Shown: positions 6,904 to 13,737, counted from the stretch's first letter. The stretch is 13,886 bases of DNA from BM520 sp964594665 (GCA_964594665.1 CAZQNY010000086.1:1-13886); one strand, 5' to 3'. Translations and numbers: made by a program. Notes: generated by a model from the letters alone, not told the origin.

Positions 6904-7611
6904 TCACTTGAGAATCTTCTCGCCGATCATTCCCAGAAGAAAGCCAAAGCTGGCACCTGTTGCCGGGAGCCAGTCTTTTTCAACCTTTGCAAGTGGTGCA
7001 ATATCCTGAAATATAAGATAAAGAATTCCGCCACCGGCAAAGAGCATGATGGAATCCACGAGTTTGCCATTTTCGCTTAATAGCATTTCCCCGGTAAGGG
7101 CAGCAAATATTCCCACAAAGCTAAGTCCAAGCATTAGAAATAATGCATTCCGTTTACTCATCATGGTGCTTAGCTCCAGAAATGAATTGTATCCTTCGGG
7201 AAGGTTTTGTAAACCAATAAAGATGGCGATGAGTAATCCGAAACTGGGATGCAAGGCAAATGATGCTCCCAGCGCCAGGGCTTCAGGAATAAAATCCATC
7301 ATCATAGAAATTACCTGTGCCACAGAACCACCTAACCTGCTACCCAGAATATCCAAAAGCATAAATGCAACAGTTCCGCTAATAAAAATAAAAATTATCT
7401 CTAATAGTGTCAAATCGGAAACAGCTTCGGGAATAAGAACAAATGCTATTGCTGACAGCAATGCACCGCCACCAAAAGCAGTGATAAAATGATTCCACTC
7501 ATTTTTATACTTAAAACTACGTTTCTGTAAATAGAAAGATATCAAACCACCAATAATGATGGGCAGTCCTGCTGCACATGAATAAAGGACAATGGTAAAA
7601 GTTTCGTTCAT
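6904..7611 (-). CDS. ZIP-family divalent metal transporter, His-less subgroup
   Basis: ZIP proteins carry zinc, iron or related divalent metals into the cytoplasm. This 235-residue inner membrane protein has about eight hydrophobic segments and the family's helix motifs: AIAFVLIPEA in the second helix region (54-63), MDFIPEALALG in the fourth (105-115), GLQNLPEGYN in the fifth (133-142) and GGGILYLIFQDIAP near the end (193-206). The histidines that open the fourth- and fifth-helix metal motifs in classical ZIPs (HNxPEG, HxxPE) are replaced here by D106 and Q135, while both PE pairs (E110, E139) are kept. A similar D-x-I/V-P-E pattern occurs in a known prokaryotic ZIP subgroup, so the gene is probably intact but its metal is uncertain. 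There is no His-rich loop. It appears to be a single-gene unit; repeats upstream at 7654-7704 may matter for control. Confidence 0.88.
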   Translation of the reverse strand: MNETFTIVLYSCAAGLPIIIGGLISFYLQKRSFKYKNEWNHFITAFGGGALLSAIAFVLIPEAVSDLTLLEIIFIFISGTVAFMLLDILGSRLGGSVAQVISMMMDFIPEALALGASFALHPSFGLLIAIFIGLQNLPEGYNSFLELSTMMSKRNALFLMLGLSFVGIFAALTGEMLLSENGKLVDSIMLFAGGGILYLIFQDIAPLAKVEKDWLPATGASFGFLLGMIGEKILK

Positions 7612-7653
7612 AGTATCGCGCTGTAAAAACCAGTTAAAAGTTCAGGGTTCTGT

Positions 7654-7704
7654 AAGTACCTGTATTTCATTTATAATAATATGCTATTAAAGAGGTACTT
7701 GTAT
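7654..7704. promoter_or_regulatory. Paired inverted/direct repeats upstream of the ZIP gene
   Basis: AAGTACC (7654-7660) and GGTACTT (7694-7700) form an inverted repeat, and GTACCTGTAT (7656-7665) recurs as GTACTTGTAT (7695-7704) with one mismatch. The centre-to-centre distance is 39-40 bases, located 43-93 bases before the ZIP start. Two related GTAC-centred sites would fit an operator for a metal-responsive regulator, but this is inference from position alone. Confidence 0.3.
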
Positions 7705-7743
7705 CATTATCTGATTTCAAAGGTATTGAAATTTCGGGAATAC

Positions 7744-7779
7744 AAAAATCCCGGCATCACATTCGTGTAGTGCCGGGAT
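7744..7779 (-). terminator. Intrinsic terminator of the rsmI-NUDIX-lipoprotein unit
   Basis: ATCCCGGCA (7748-7756) and TGCCGGGAT (7771-7779) form a perfect 9-bp GC-rich stem with a 14-base loop. Read on the minus strand, the stem is followed by TTTTT (7748-7744). It lies about 50 bases past the stop of the lipoprotein gene and is a textbook rho-independent terminator for transcription from the right. Confidence 0.88.
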
Positions 7780-7831
7780 GGTGGAGTATTTGTCCTTTTT
7801 ACAGACCTGACAGTTTTTGCTTTTGCCAGTT

Positions 7832-8248
7832 TTACTGCTTTTTATACATTGTTGTGAAAATTCCGCTTTTTGATTTTTCCACAAGAACAAGGCTTTCGGC
7901 AGTAATTTCATCAAACTGAATTTCGCTGACTTGCTTATTATCAATAAAGGTTGCCCTGAGTATCAGGCTGTCGTTATTCATTTCCCAATTTGCTGTTTTT
8001 GCACCAAAAGGAGATACGAGATCCATCTGACCATTTTCATGGATTACGAAATAGACCTGCTGTTGCATGGCAAGAGCTTGCTGCAGTTGAGCCATTGAAA
8101 CCATAGAGGTATCCACATTTTCTGACATGATGGTATCCACTTTCCAGGTACCAATTATTAATTCGTCCGGTTGAGGATGTTTGCAGGATATTGTTATAGC
8201 CATCACTGCAATGATTGCAATCATTATTGCGCTAAGATTCTTTTTCAT
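7832..8248 (-). CDS. Small lipoprotein with lipocalin-like fold
   Basis: This 138-residue product has a lipoprotein signal peptide: MKKN, a hydrophobic core, then a TISC lipobox with the modified cysteine at residue 22. The mature part opens with LIIGTWKVDTI (30-40), the G-T-W pattern at the start of small lipocalin-like beta-barrel domains common in Bacteroidota lipoproteins. It continues with a Q-rich helix (SMAQLQQALAMQQQ, 51-64) and several beta-strand-like stretches (VYFVIHENGQMDLVS, DSLILRATF). No ligand or enzyme activity can be read from it. It starts 38 bases after the NUDIX stop, so it is probably the last gene of that unit, and it is followed by a strong terminator. An imperfect -7-like TACTTTTA on the minus strand (8268-8275) leaves room for its own promoter. 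Confidence 0.82.
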   Translation of the reverse strand: MKKNLSAIMIAIIAVMAITISCKHPQPDELIIGTWKVDTIMSENVDTSMVSMAQLQQALAMQQQVYFVIHENGQMDLVSPFGAKTANWEMNNDSLILRATFIDNKQVSEIQFDEITAESLVLVEKSKSGIFTTMYKKQ

Positions 8249-8286
8249 GGTTGTTTCTTTTGAGGGGTAAAAGTAGTAAGAATAAT

Positions 8287-8715
8287 TTAAACAAATGAAA
8301 TCAACTCATCAATTATCATTTCATGGTCGAAAGCCAATGGTGGAAGGTCATTAACACAGAACCAATCAGCCTCGGCAGCATCATCGCCTGCCATAGCAGA
8401 AAGTTCATTTTCATTCACCACAGCATAATAAACAACTGAGATGGTACGATGTCGGGGATCCCTGTATACGGCGCTATAGGTTCGGAACTGCCTCAGGGGG
8501 ATTTCCGACAGCGATGTTTCTTCTTCCAGCTCCCGCACGGCGGCATGTTCGCAGGTTTCATCCATATCCACGAAGCCTCCCGGGAGAGCCCACATTCCTT
8601 TAAAGGGCTCATTGCCACGCCGGATTAAGAGAATACGCAGGGCGTTGTTTTTCTTCGACAGTAATGCTGCGTCGACAGTAACACAGGGACGGGGATAATT
8701 ATAGGTATAGGGCAT
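8287..8715 (-). CDS. NUDIX hydrolase (ADP-ribose pyrophosphatase-like)
   Basis: NUDIX enzymes cleave nucleoside diphosphates linked to another group; the overall layout here resembles the COG1051 ADP-ribose pyrophosphatase-like group, but the substrate cannot be fixed from sequence. In the 142-residue form the NUDIX box runs from G47 to L69: G, five residues, E53, seven residues, REL (61-63), EE (65-66), then T-S-L. The usual Gly before the last residue is Ser here, and the metal-binding glutamates are kept. Before it lies the typical RRGNEPFKGMWALPGG entry. I chose ATG 8715 over ATG 8775 because MPYTYNYPRPCVTVDAAL is the usual family N-terminus and this start leaves 4 bases after the rsmI stop, whereas the longer form adds a Lys/Asn-rich tail overlapping rsmI. 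It is likely translated from the same mRNA as rsmI. Confidence 0.92.
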   Translation of the reverse strand: MPYTYNYPRPCVTVDAALLSKKNNALRILLIRRGNEPFKGMWALPGGFVDMDETCEHAAVRELEEETSLSEIPLRQFRTYSAVYRDPRHRTISVVYYAVVNENELSAMAGDDAAEADWFCVNDLPPLAFDHEMIIDELISFV

Positions 8716-8719
8716 TGTA

Positions 8720-9424
8720 TTATTCTTCGGATGATTCTTTGCGTTTTTCTTTTGCTGAAAAGCCTTCGACGACAATTACGATTTCTCCTTTTGGCGGGTG
8801 CTGCGTATAATACTCTTCAAGCTCCTTTAGTGTGCCTCGTTTTGTTTCTTCATGCAATTTTGAAATTTCGCGGCACACCGCAGCCTTACGATCAATCCCA
8901 AATGCTTCGGCCAGCTGCGAGAGGCATTTTGCCAAACGGTAGGGGCTTTCATATAATACCACGGCATGTTCCAGTGTTGCCAGCTTTTCCAGCCTTGATT
9001 TACGACCCTTTTTATGTGGCAGGAAACCCTCAAAAAAGAACCTGTCATTGGGCAACCCCGAATTCACCAGTGCAGGCACAAAAGCCGTTGCACCGGGCAG
9101 GCACGACACCTCAAGACCTCTGCTCACACACTCGCGTACCAACAGGTAGCCGGGATCAGAAATCCCCGGAGTACCGGCATCAGTTACCAAAGCAATGGTC
9201 TCTCCCTGCTCCATGCGATCAGCCAGATGACTAACACTTTTATGCTCATTATACTGATGATGCGACTGCATTGGGGTTCCAATGTCATAGTGTTTCAATA
9301 ATTTAGCCGTAACACGTGTGTCTTCCGCAAGGATGGTATCGGCCTCCTGAAGAATTCTTACAGCTCTGAAAGTCATATCTTCCAGGTTCCCGATGGGTGT
9401 TGGCACCAGAAATAAAACAGGCAT
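8720..9424 (-). CDS. rsmI: 16S rRNA 2'-O-ribose methyltransferase RsmI
   Basis: RsmI uses S-adenosylmethionine to methylate the 2'-OH of C1402 in 16S rRNA, fine-tuning the ribosomal P site. The 234-residue protein has the tetrapyrrole methylase fold with all RsmI signatures: VPTPIGNLEDMTFRA (7-21), AEDTR (33-37), TDAGTPGISDPG (81-92) and LPGATA (109-114), and later RFFFEGFLPHKKGRK and VVLYESPYRL. It is shorter than E. coli RsmI (about 286 residues) because the extra C-terminal domain is missing; it ends in a charged KEKRKESSEE tail. Short forms are common in other phyla. It starts 11 bases after the stop of the lysine-rich gene and ends 4 bases before the NUDIX start, so it sits within an operon. 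tdk is the next gene beyond the lysine-rich one, on the opposite strand. Confidence 0.96.
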   Translation of the reverse strand: MPVLFLVPTPIGNLEDMTFRAVRILQEADTILAEDTRVTAKLLKHYDIGTPMQSHHQYNEHKSVSHLADRMEQGETIALVTDAGTPGISDPGYLLVRECVSRGLEVSCLPGATAFVPALVNSGLPNDRFFFEGFLPHKKGRKSRLEKLATLEHAVVLYESPYRLAKCLSQLAEAFGIDRKAAVCREISKLHEETKRGTLKELEEYYTQHPPKGEIVIVVEGFSAKEKRKESSEE

Positions 9425-9435
9425 ACGAATAGGTT

Positions 9436-10407
9436 TTACTGATATTTACGTTCTACAAATTCACGGAGCTTCATACAGGGCTCACTGCTGCTGTCCCAGT
9501 TATACTGAGAGATTTTATTATCCATGATTTGTCGGGCATTTTCAAAATCGGCAGCACTATCCAGTACATTAATGGTTTCATTATAATCCGTTAAAACACC
9601 TTTAAAAAGTTCATTGACAAAATAGAACTTATCGTTAATCCCAATTGCTGATGAGAGCTTGCGAATAGGTTTCTTCCCGATATTTTCAGCCAGCGTTTTT
9701 TCCTGTTGATTCATTGTTTCACCAATGGACTTTTTTTCAACTGATAATTGGTCAGCAATAGTCTTCCCCTCTTTTTGCGGTTCTATCGACTCACTATTAT
9801 CTTCTTCTAAATCAAAAATCTTTAATTCCTGTGGTTTTGTATCCTTTGTCTTTTTCTGATCGCCGCTTTCATCCTGTTTTGCTGCTTTTTTATCTTTCTT
9901 TTTTTTGTTTTTCTTAAGAACATTTTTTTTCTCAGGTTCTTCCTCGTGATCTTCAGTTTTTTCCATGCTGTTATCAGGAGGTGTTTGAGGAGTTTTTTCA
10001 GGTAATATTGTTTCTGCCGGAGCTTCTTTCTCCACCTGAACCTGTTGCAGCTGTTCCTTATCTTCTTTTTCTTCCACAGCAATCACTTTTTCTTCATTTT
10101 TGACATTTTCCGGTTTTTCTGCCGGTGCAAAAAAGTTATTTTCCTGCTCAGGGAATTGTGATGCCTCGTTTTCATTTATGGGTTGCCCCTGGATGTTTTG
10201 GCTTGTTTCAACACCATTATACCTTTCGAGAACCAGAATATTCTCATACAGGGTTCTCAGGTAGTCCTTGGTAATATCAATTTCAATCCAGGGGATTTTA
10301 TCTTGATAACCACTAATCATTTTTACCTGATCGTTCACAGCCTCAAGGGTTTCCAAAATTACTTGCTGAACAATTTTCTTATCCATATCAAATATGTTTA
10401 ATGGCAT
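9436..10407 (-). CDS. Conserved Bacteroidota protein with lysine/glutamate-rich linker
   Basis: I do not know a function for this 323-residue protein. It has three parts. Residues 8-65 are a compact, helical N-terminal segment (MDKKIVQQVILETLEAV, then IPWIEIDITKDYLRTLYENI). Residues about 70-248 are a low-complexity, probably disordered linker dominated by E, K, Q and P, with a strongly basic block (KKNVLKKNKKKKDKKAAK, 160-177). Residues 249-323 form a C-terminal helical domain (LSSAIGINDKFYFVNELF, then YNW and FVERKYQ). This end resembles one I recall from many uncharacterised Bacteroidales proteins (GINDRFxFIxELF ... W ... LVxRRF). There is no signal peptide, membrane helix or enzyme motif, so it is probably cytoplasmic. 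It is first in the unit with rsmI (11-base gap) and divergent from tdk. ATG 10386 (MDKK) is an equally possible start. Confidence 0.85.
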   Translation of the reverse strand: MPLNIFDMDKKIVQQVILETLEAVNDQVKMISGYQDKIPWIEIDITKDYLRTLYENILVLERYNGVETSQNIQGQPINENEASQFPEQENNFFAPAEKPENVKNEEKVIAVEEKEDKEQLQQVQVEKEAPAETILPEKTPQTPPDNSMEKTEDHEEEPEKKNVLKKNKKKKDKKAAKQDESGDQKKTKDTKPQELKIFDLEEDNSESIEPQKEGKTIADQLSVEKKSIGETMNQQEKTLAENIGKKPIRKLSSAIGINDKFYFVNELFKGVLTDYNETINVLDSAADFENARQIMDNKISQYNWDSSSEPCMKLREFVERKYQ

Positions 10408-10419
10408 TGAAGGTTTTTA

Positions 10420-10427
10420 TATTTTTG
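10420..10427 (+). promoter_or_regulatory. Bacteroidota -7 promoter box for tdk
   Basis: TATTTTTG matches TAnnTTTG exactly and lies 43 bases before the tdk ATG, with a weak TTTA at 10397-10400 at -33 spacing (19 bases between). An imperfect minus-strand box TACCTTTA (10443-10450, 7 of 8 in the consensus reading) could serve the divergent gene, which would make the two promoters face each other. Confidence 0.5.
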
Positions 10428-10470
10428 TTCCAAATAGTGCCTTAAAGGTATAAAAGATCACAATACGCCC

Positions 10471-11061
10471 ATGTTTTATGAACATATAAATAATGCGGGC
10501 CGCCGAACAGGCTGGATAGAAGTTGTTTGCGGATCGATGTTTTCAGGGAAAACCGAAGAACTGATCCGACGACTTAACCGTGCCCGCATTGCACGACAGA
10601 AAGTAGAAATTTTCAAACCGGTTATTGACACGCGTTATGATGAAGAGCAGGTGGTATCGCACGATGATAAGGCGATTAAAAGCACTCCTGTAGAATCGTC
10701 ATCACAGATTTTGCTTTATGCCAATGATGTGGATGTAATAGGAATCGACGAAGCCCAATTTTTTGATATGGAGCTTATCAATGTATGCAACAAGCTGGCC
10801 GACAATGGTGTACGGGTTATCTGTGCCGGTCTTGATATGGACTATACAGGAAAACCCTTTGGTCCCATGCCGGGCTTAATGGCATCAGCAGAATTTGTTG
10901 ATAAAGTACATGCCATTTGTGTAAAATGTGGCAATCTGGCACAATACTCACACCGTACGGTATGTAATGACAAGCTTGTAGTTCTGGGCGAAACCGATAG
11001 TTACGAGCCACTTTGCAGGGCATGTTATAATGCTATGAAGGTTGAGAACAAGGGCCATTAA
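10471..11061 (+). CDS. tdk: Thymidine kinase (type II)
   Basis: Tdk phosphorylates thymidine (and deoxyuridine) with ATP in the cytoplasmic salvage route to dTTP. The 196-residue protein is the usual length and shows the Walker A loop GSMFSGKT (21-28), the DEAQFF segment with D93 and catalytic-base candidate E94, the CAGLDMDYTGKPFGPM stretch (118-133) and a structural zinc site of four cysteines (C150, C153, C182, C185). The substrate lasso lies between the last two pairs (YSHRTVCN around 159-166). ATG 10471 gives the normal N-terminal extension before GWIEVVCG. It is divergent from the lysine-rich gene and rsmI, and 88 bases upstream of the first cyclophilin, which has its own likely promoter. 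Confidence 0.97.
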   Translation: MFYEHINNAGRRTGWIEVVCGSMFSGKTEELIRRLNRARIARQKVEIFKPVIDTRYDEEQVVSHDDKAIKSTPVESSSQILLYANDVDVIGIDEAQFFDMELINVCNKLADNGVRVICAGLDMDYTGKPFGPMPGLMASAEFVDKVHAICVKCGNLAQYSHRTVCNDKLVVLGETDSYEPLCRACYNAMKVENKGH

Positions 11062-11085
11062 GAACCCTTAACATCCGGAAACTGT

Positions 11086-11113
11086 ATTGTTTGCCAAACA
11101 ATCACTACATTTG
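11086..11113 (+). promoter_or_regulatory. 17-base palindrome plus -7 box before the first cyclophilin gene
   Basis: ATTGTTTGCCAAACAAT (11086-11102) is a perfect palindrome with 8-base arms around one central base. Four bases further on, TACATTTG (11106-11113) matches the -7 consensus TAnnTTTG, 36 bases before the start codon. The palindrome would therefore lie in the promoter spacer, a usual place for a dimeric repressor or activator site. The elements are seen; the regulator is unknown. Confidence 0.5.
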
Positions 11114-11149
11114 CATCCAATTTATTATTAATCATTAAAAAATACTGTT

Positions 11150-11974
11150 TTGAAAAGATTCTTTCTCCTCCTGAGCGTTGTGGCCGTTGCCTTTACAGCC
11201 TGTAACCAGAATAACAATACCGGCGATATGCTGCTTATCTCCACTGAATATGGTGATATGAAAGTTAAGCTTTATGACGATACCCCGCTCCACAAGGAGA
11301 ATATCCTGAAGCTTGCCGGAGAAGGCTTTTATAATGATCTTCTTTTCCACCGCGTAATTGATGGTTTTATGATCCAGGGCGGAGATCCTGAATCAAAAGA
11401 TGCTACTCCTGATCAGAACCTTGGCAACGGTGGCCCCGGGTACCAGGTTGATGCTGAGATAACTCCTGCGCATTTTCATAAAAAGGGTGTCCTTGCTGCC
11501 GCCCGTACCGGCGACAACATGAACCCCGAAAGAAAAAGCTCCGGATCACAGTTCTATATTGCACAGGGTAAAGTATATACCAACGATGAAATGGACAACC
11601 TGGAACAAAACAAACTTTCTCAGGCACGAAGAGCTGCATTTGGTAAGTTTATCCAGGACCCCGCCAATGAAGCTTTCCGCAATGAACTGCAGACGCTCCA
11701 GGAAGCTGGTAAAAATGAAGAACTTAACAATAAACTGATTGCTTTACAACCGCAGCTGGATGAAATGATTCCTGATGACGAATGGAAAATCTCTCCCGAA
11801 GCGCGTGAAGCATATACTACAATCGGCGGTATCCCTCACCTCGATGGCCAGTACACTGTTTTTGGCGAAGTTGTCGAAGGCCTTGACGTTATTGATAAAA
11901 TTGCCGCTGTACAGACCAATGCTATGGATCGCCCTGTAGTGGATGTAAAAATGACTGTTAAACGTGTTAAATAA
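11150..11974 (+). CDS. Cyclophilin-type peptidylprolyl isomerase, lipoprotein with helical insert
   Basis: Cyclophilins catalyse cis-trans isomerisation of Xaa-Pro bonds during folding. The 274-residue product starts at a TTG (11150), chosen because it gives an intact lipoprotein signal MKRFFLLLSVVAVAFTAC with C18 as the lipidation site; attachment to the periplasmic or outer membrane face is expected. Core motifs are FHRVIDGFMIQGGDP (67-80, with catalytic R68 and Q76), SGSQFYI (131-137) and PHLDGQYTVFGEV (229-241). The Trp found in human CypA is His230 here, as in many bacterial forms. Between SGSQFYI and the GGIPHLDG strand lies an 88-residue stretch, about 55 longer than in the next gene, rich in charged helix-forming residues. 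The gene is followed 8 bases later by a second cyclophilin, and both lead to pheS. Confidence 0.93.
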   Translation: MKRFFLLLSVVAVAFTACNQNNNTGDMLLISTEYGDMKVKLYDDTPLHKENILKLAGEGFYNDLLFHRVIDGFMIQGGDPESKDATPDQNLGNGGPGYQVDAEITPAHFHKKGVLAAARTGDNMNPERKSSGSQFYIAQGKVYTNDEMDNLEQNKLSQARRAAFGKFIQDPANEAFRNELQTLQEAGKNEELNNKLIALQPQLDEMIPDDEWKISPEAREAYTTIGGIPHLDGQYTVFGEVVEGLDVIDKIAAVQTNAMDRPVVDVKMTVKRVK

Positions 11975-11982
11975 TTATACTT

Positions 11983-12615
11983 ATGCGTAAACTTATTGTT
12001 TTATCGCTTTTTTTAATGACTATTGTGATGACTACACAGGCACAGGAAGAAAAGAGAACGAAAGTTGAAATAACAACCTCCATGGGAACCATGGTGGTGG
12101 AATTGTACAATGAAACTCCTATTCATCGTGATAATTTTATCAAACTGGTGAAAGAAGGCTTTTACGACAGCTCGGAGTTTCATCGTATCATCAAAGGTTT
12201 TATGATTCAGGGTGGCGGGCACAATGGCGGCATGAAAGATGCAGGCTATACCATTGAAGCAGAGATCGTTCCCGGGATGATGCATAAAAGAGGTGCGCTG
12301 GCAGCTGCCCGTAAAGGCGATCAGGTAAACCCTGAAAAGCGTTCCTCCGGATCACAGTTCTATATTGTCGATGGCCGTAAATTTTCCGCCGACGAAATGA
12401 AATCTCTGGGAATACGTATGGGAAAACCTTTTTCCAATGATCAAATCGCTGTTTACTCTGAAATCGGCGGCGCACCACACCTCGATGGGGAGTATACCAT
12501 CTTTGGGGAACTTATTGATGGATTTGAGGTAATGGATAAAATTGCTGCAGCAAAAACCGGTCGTATGGACAAACCCGTTGAGGCCATTACCATGAAAGCA
12601 CGAATTATTGAATAA
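11983..12615 (+). CDS. Exported cyclophilin-type peptidylprolyl isomerase
   Basis: This is a second prolyl isomerase, 210 residues, with a standard signal peptide (MRK, hydrophobic core, cleavage likely at QA|QEE near residue 20/21) and no lipobox cysteine, so it should be soluble in the periplasm. It carries FHRIIKGFMIQGG (67-79, R68 and Q76 at the same positions as in the preceding paralogue), SGSQFYIVDG (122-131) and PHLDGEYTIFGEL (165-177). It lacks the long helical insert of the upstream gene. The close similarity and tandem order point to an old gene duplication with later divergence in anchoring. Spacings of 8 bases to both the upstream gene and pheS indicate one transcript. Confidence 0.94.
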   Translation: MRKLIVLSLFLMTIVMTTQAQEEKRTKVEITTSMGTMVVELYNETPIHRDNFIKLVKEGFYDSSEFHRIIKGFMIQGGGHNGGMKDAGYTIEAEIVPGMMHKRGALAAARKGDQVNPEKRSSGSQFYIVDGRKFSADEMKSLGIRMGKPFSNDQIAVYSEIGGAPHLDGEYTIFGELIDGFEVMDKIAAAKTGRMDKPVEAITMKARIIE

Positions 12616-12623
12616 AGCACATC

Positions 12624-13646
12624 ATGAAAGAGAGAATAGAACAACTTATTCAGGAAATGGAATCCTTCAAAGCAGACAGTGATGCTATGATGGAGGAATT
12701 CCGCCTTAAATATATGTCGAAAAAAGGTGCTATTCCTACACTTTTTGGAGAATTCAGAAATGTTCCAAACGAACAGAAACGTGAGGTGGGCGTGCTATTA
12801 AACACCCTGAAGAAAAAAGCGCAGGAACAAATTGAACACTTTAAGGCCATTCTTGATGAAAGAGAAGAAAATACTGATAGCGGACTGGATCTCACCCGCC
12901 CTGTAAACTGGAATAATGCCGGTTCTCGCCACCCTTTGTCGATTGTCAGAAATGAGATTATAGATATTTTCGGACGTATTGGCTTTACCGTTGCGGAAGG
13001 CCCTGAAATTGAGGATGACTTCCACAACTTTACGGCCCTGAACTTCCCTGAAGAACACCCCGCACGCGATATGCAGGATACCTTTTTTATCGAAAAAGAC
13101 CCGGACATTGCGCTGCGTACACATACCTCTTCGGTACAGGTTCGTACCATGGAAAACACCAAACCTCCGATACGCATGATCTTCCCGGGAAGGGTATTCC
13201 GCAATGAGGCTATCTCTGCCAGGGCACACTGTATCTTCCATCAGGTGGAAGGCCTCTATGTGGACGAAAAGGTGTCGTTTGCCGACCTGAAACAGACGTT
13301 ACTCTACTTTGCAAAAGAGATGTTTGGTGAAAGCACCGATATCAGGCTTCGACCCAGCTATTTCCCGTTTACCGAGCCATCGGCAGAGATGGATGTCAGC
13401 TGCATGATTTGCGGTGGTAAAGGTTGTAACATCTGTAAATATACCGGATGGGTTGAGATTCTTGGATGTGGTATGGTAGACCCAAATGTTCTGGAAAACT
13501 GTGGTATTGATTCACTGAAATACTCCGGATTTGCCTTTGGCATGGGTATAGAGCGAATCACCATGCTTAAATACCAGATCAACGATTTACGACTGTTTTT
13601 TGAAAACGACCTGCGCTTTTTGAAGCAGTTTGAGGCCAGTTATTAA
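12624..13646 (+). CDS. pheS: Phenylalanyl-tRNA synthetase alpha subunit
   Basis: PheS is the catalytic subunit of the class II (alpha-beta)2 enzyme that charges tRNA-Phe. The 340-residue protein is full length: an N-terminal coiled-coil arm (about 1-85) that contacts tRNA, then the catalytic domain with motif 2 (FPGRVFRNEAISARAHCIFH, 187-206), the FTEPSAEMDVS substrate strand (249-259) and motif 3 (GFAFGMGIERITMLKY, 302-317). Before motif 3 it has a four-cysteine knuckle, CMICGGKGCNICKYTGW (C260, C263, C268, C271), a likely zinc site found in Bacteroidota and some other phyla but absent from E. coli PheS. No pheT follows; the beta subunit must be encoded elsewhere, as is usual in this phylum. 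It is last in the cyclophilin transcript, closed by the terminator at 13689-13728. Confidence 0.98.
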   Translation: MKERIEQLIQEMESFKADSDAMMEEFRLKYMSKKGAIPTLFGEFRNVPNEQKREVGVLLNTLKKKAQEQIEHFKAILDEREENTDSGLDLTRPVNWNNAGSRHPLSIVRNEIIDIFGRIGFTVAEGPEIEDDFHNFTALNFPEEHPARDMQDTFFIEKDPDIALRTHTSSVQVRTMENTKPPIRMIFPGRVFRNEAISARAHCIFHQVEGLYVDEKVSFADLKQTLLYFAKEMFGESTDIRLRPSYFPFTEPSAEMDVSCMICGGKGCNICKYTGWVEILGCGMVDPNVLENCGIDSLKYSGFAFGMGIERITMLKYQINDLRLFFENDLRFLKQFEASY

Positions 13647-13688
13647 TATGTTTTAACGCTATGGCGGGAAGACGCGAAGATATATAGT

Positions 13689-13728
13689 AAGCGCGAAGAG
13701 GTAATCAGGCCTTCTTCGCGCTTTTTTT
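13689..13728 (+). terminator. Intrinsic terminator after pheS
   Basis: AAGCGCGAAGA (13689-13699) pairs perfectly with TCTTCGCGCTT (13713-13723), an 11-bp stem with a 13-base loop, and the right arm runs into seven Ts (13722-13728). This is a strong rho-independent terminator for the pheS transcript. A second copy of the left-arm core, CGCGAAGA, lies at 13674-13681. Confidence 0.92.
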
Positions 13729-13737
13729 ACGGGTTGT

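Noticed and set aside
7046..7492. 148-residue plus-strand ORF
   Set aside because: It is the antisense shadow of the ZIP transporter, whose membrane motifs fix the true frame.
7717..7944. 75-residue minus-strand ORF
   Set aside because: It crosses the terminator hairpin and overlaps the lipoprotein gene in another frame.
8731..9234. 167-residue plus-strand ORF
   Set aside because: It is antisense to rsmI, which carries all family motifs; the high G+C there simply leaves few stops.
12650..13204. 184-residue minus-strand ORF (and a 147-residue one at 12798-13241)
   Set aside because: Both are antisense to pheS and have Ser/Phe/Arg-rich translations typical of shadow frames.
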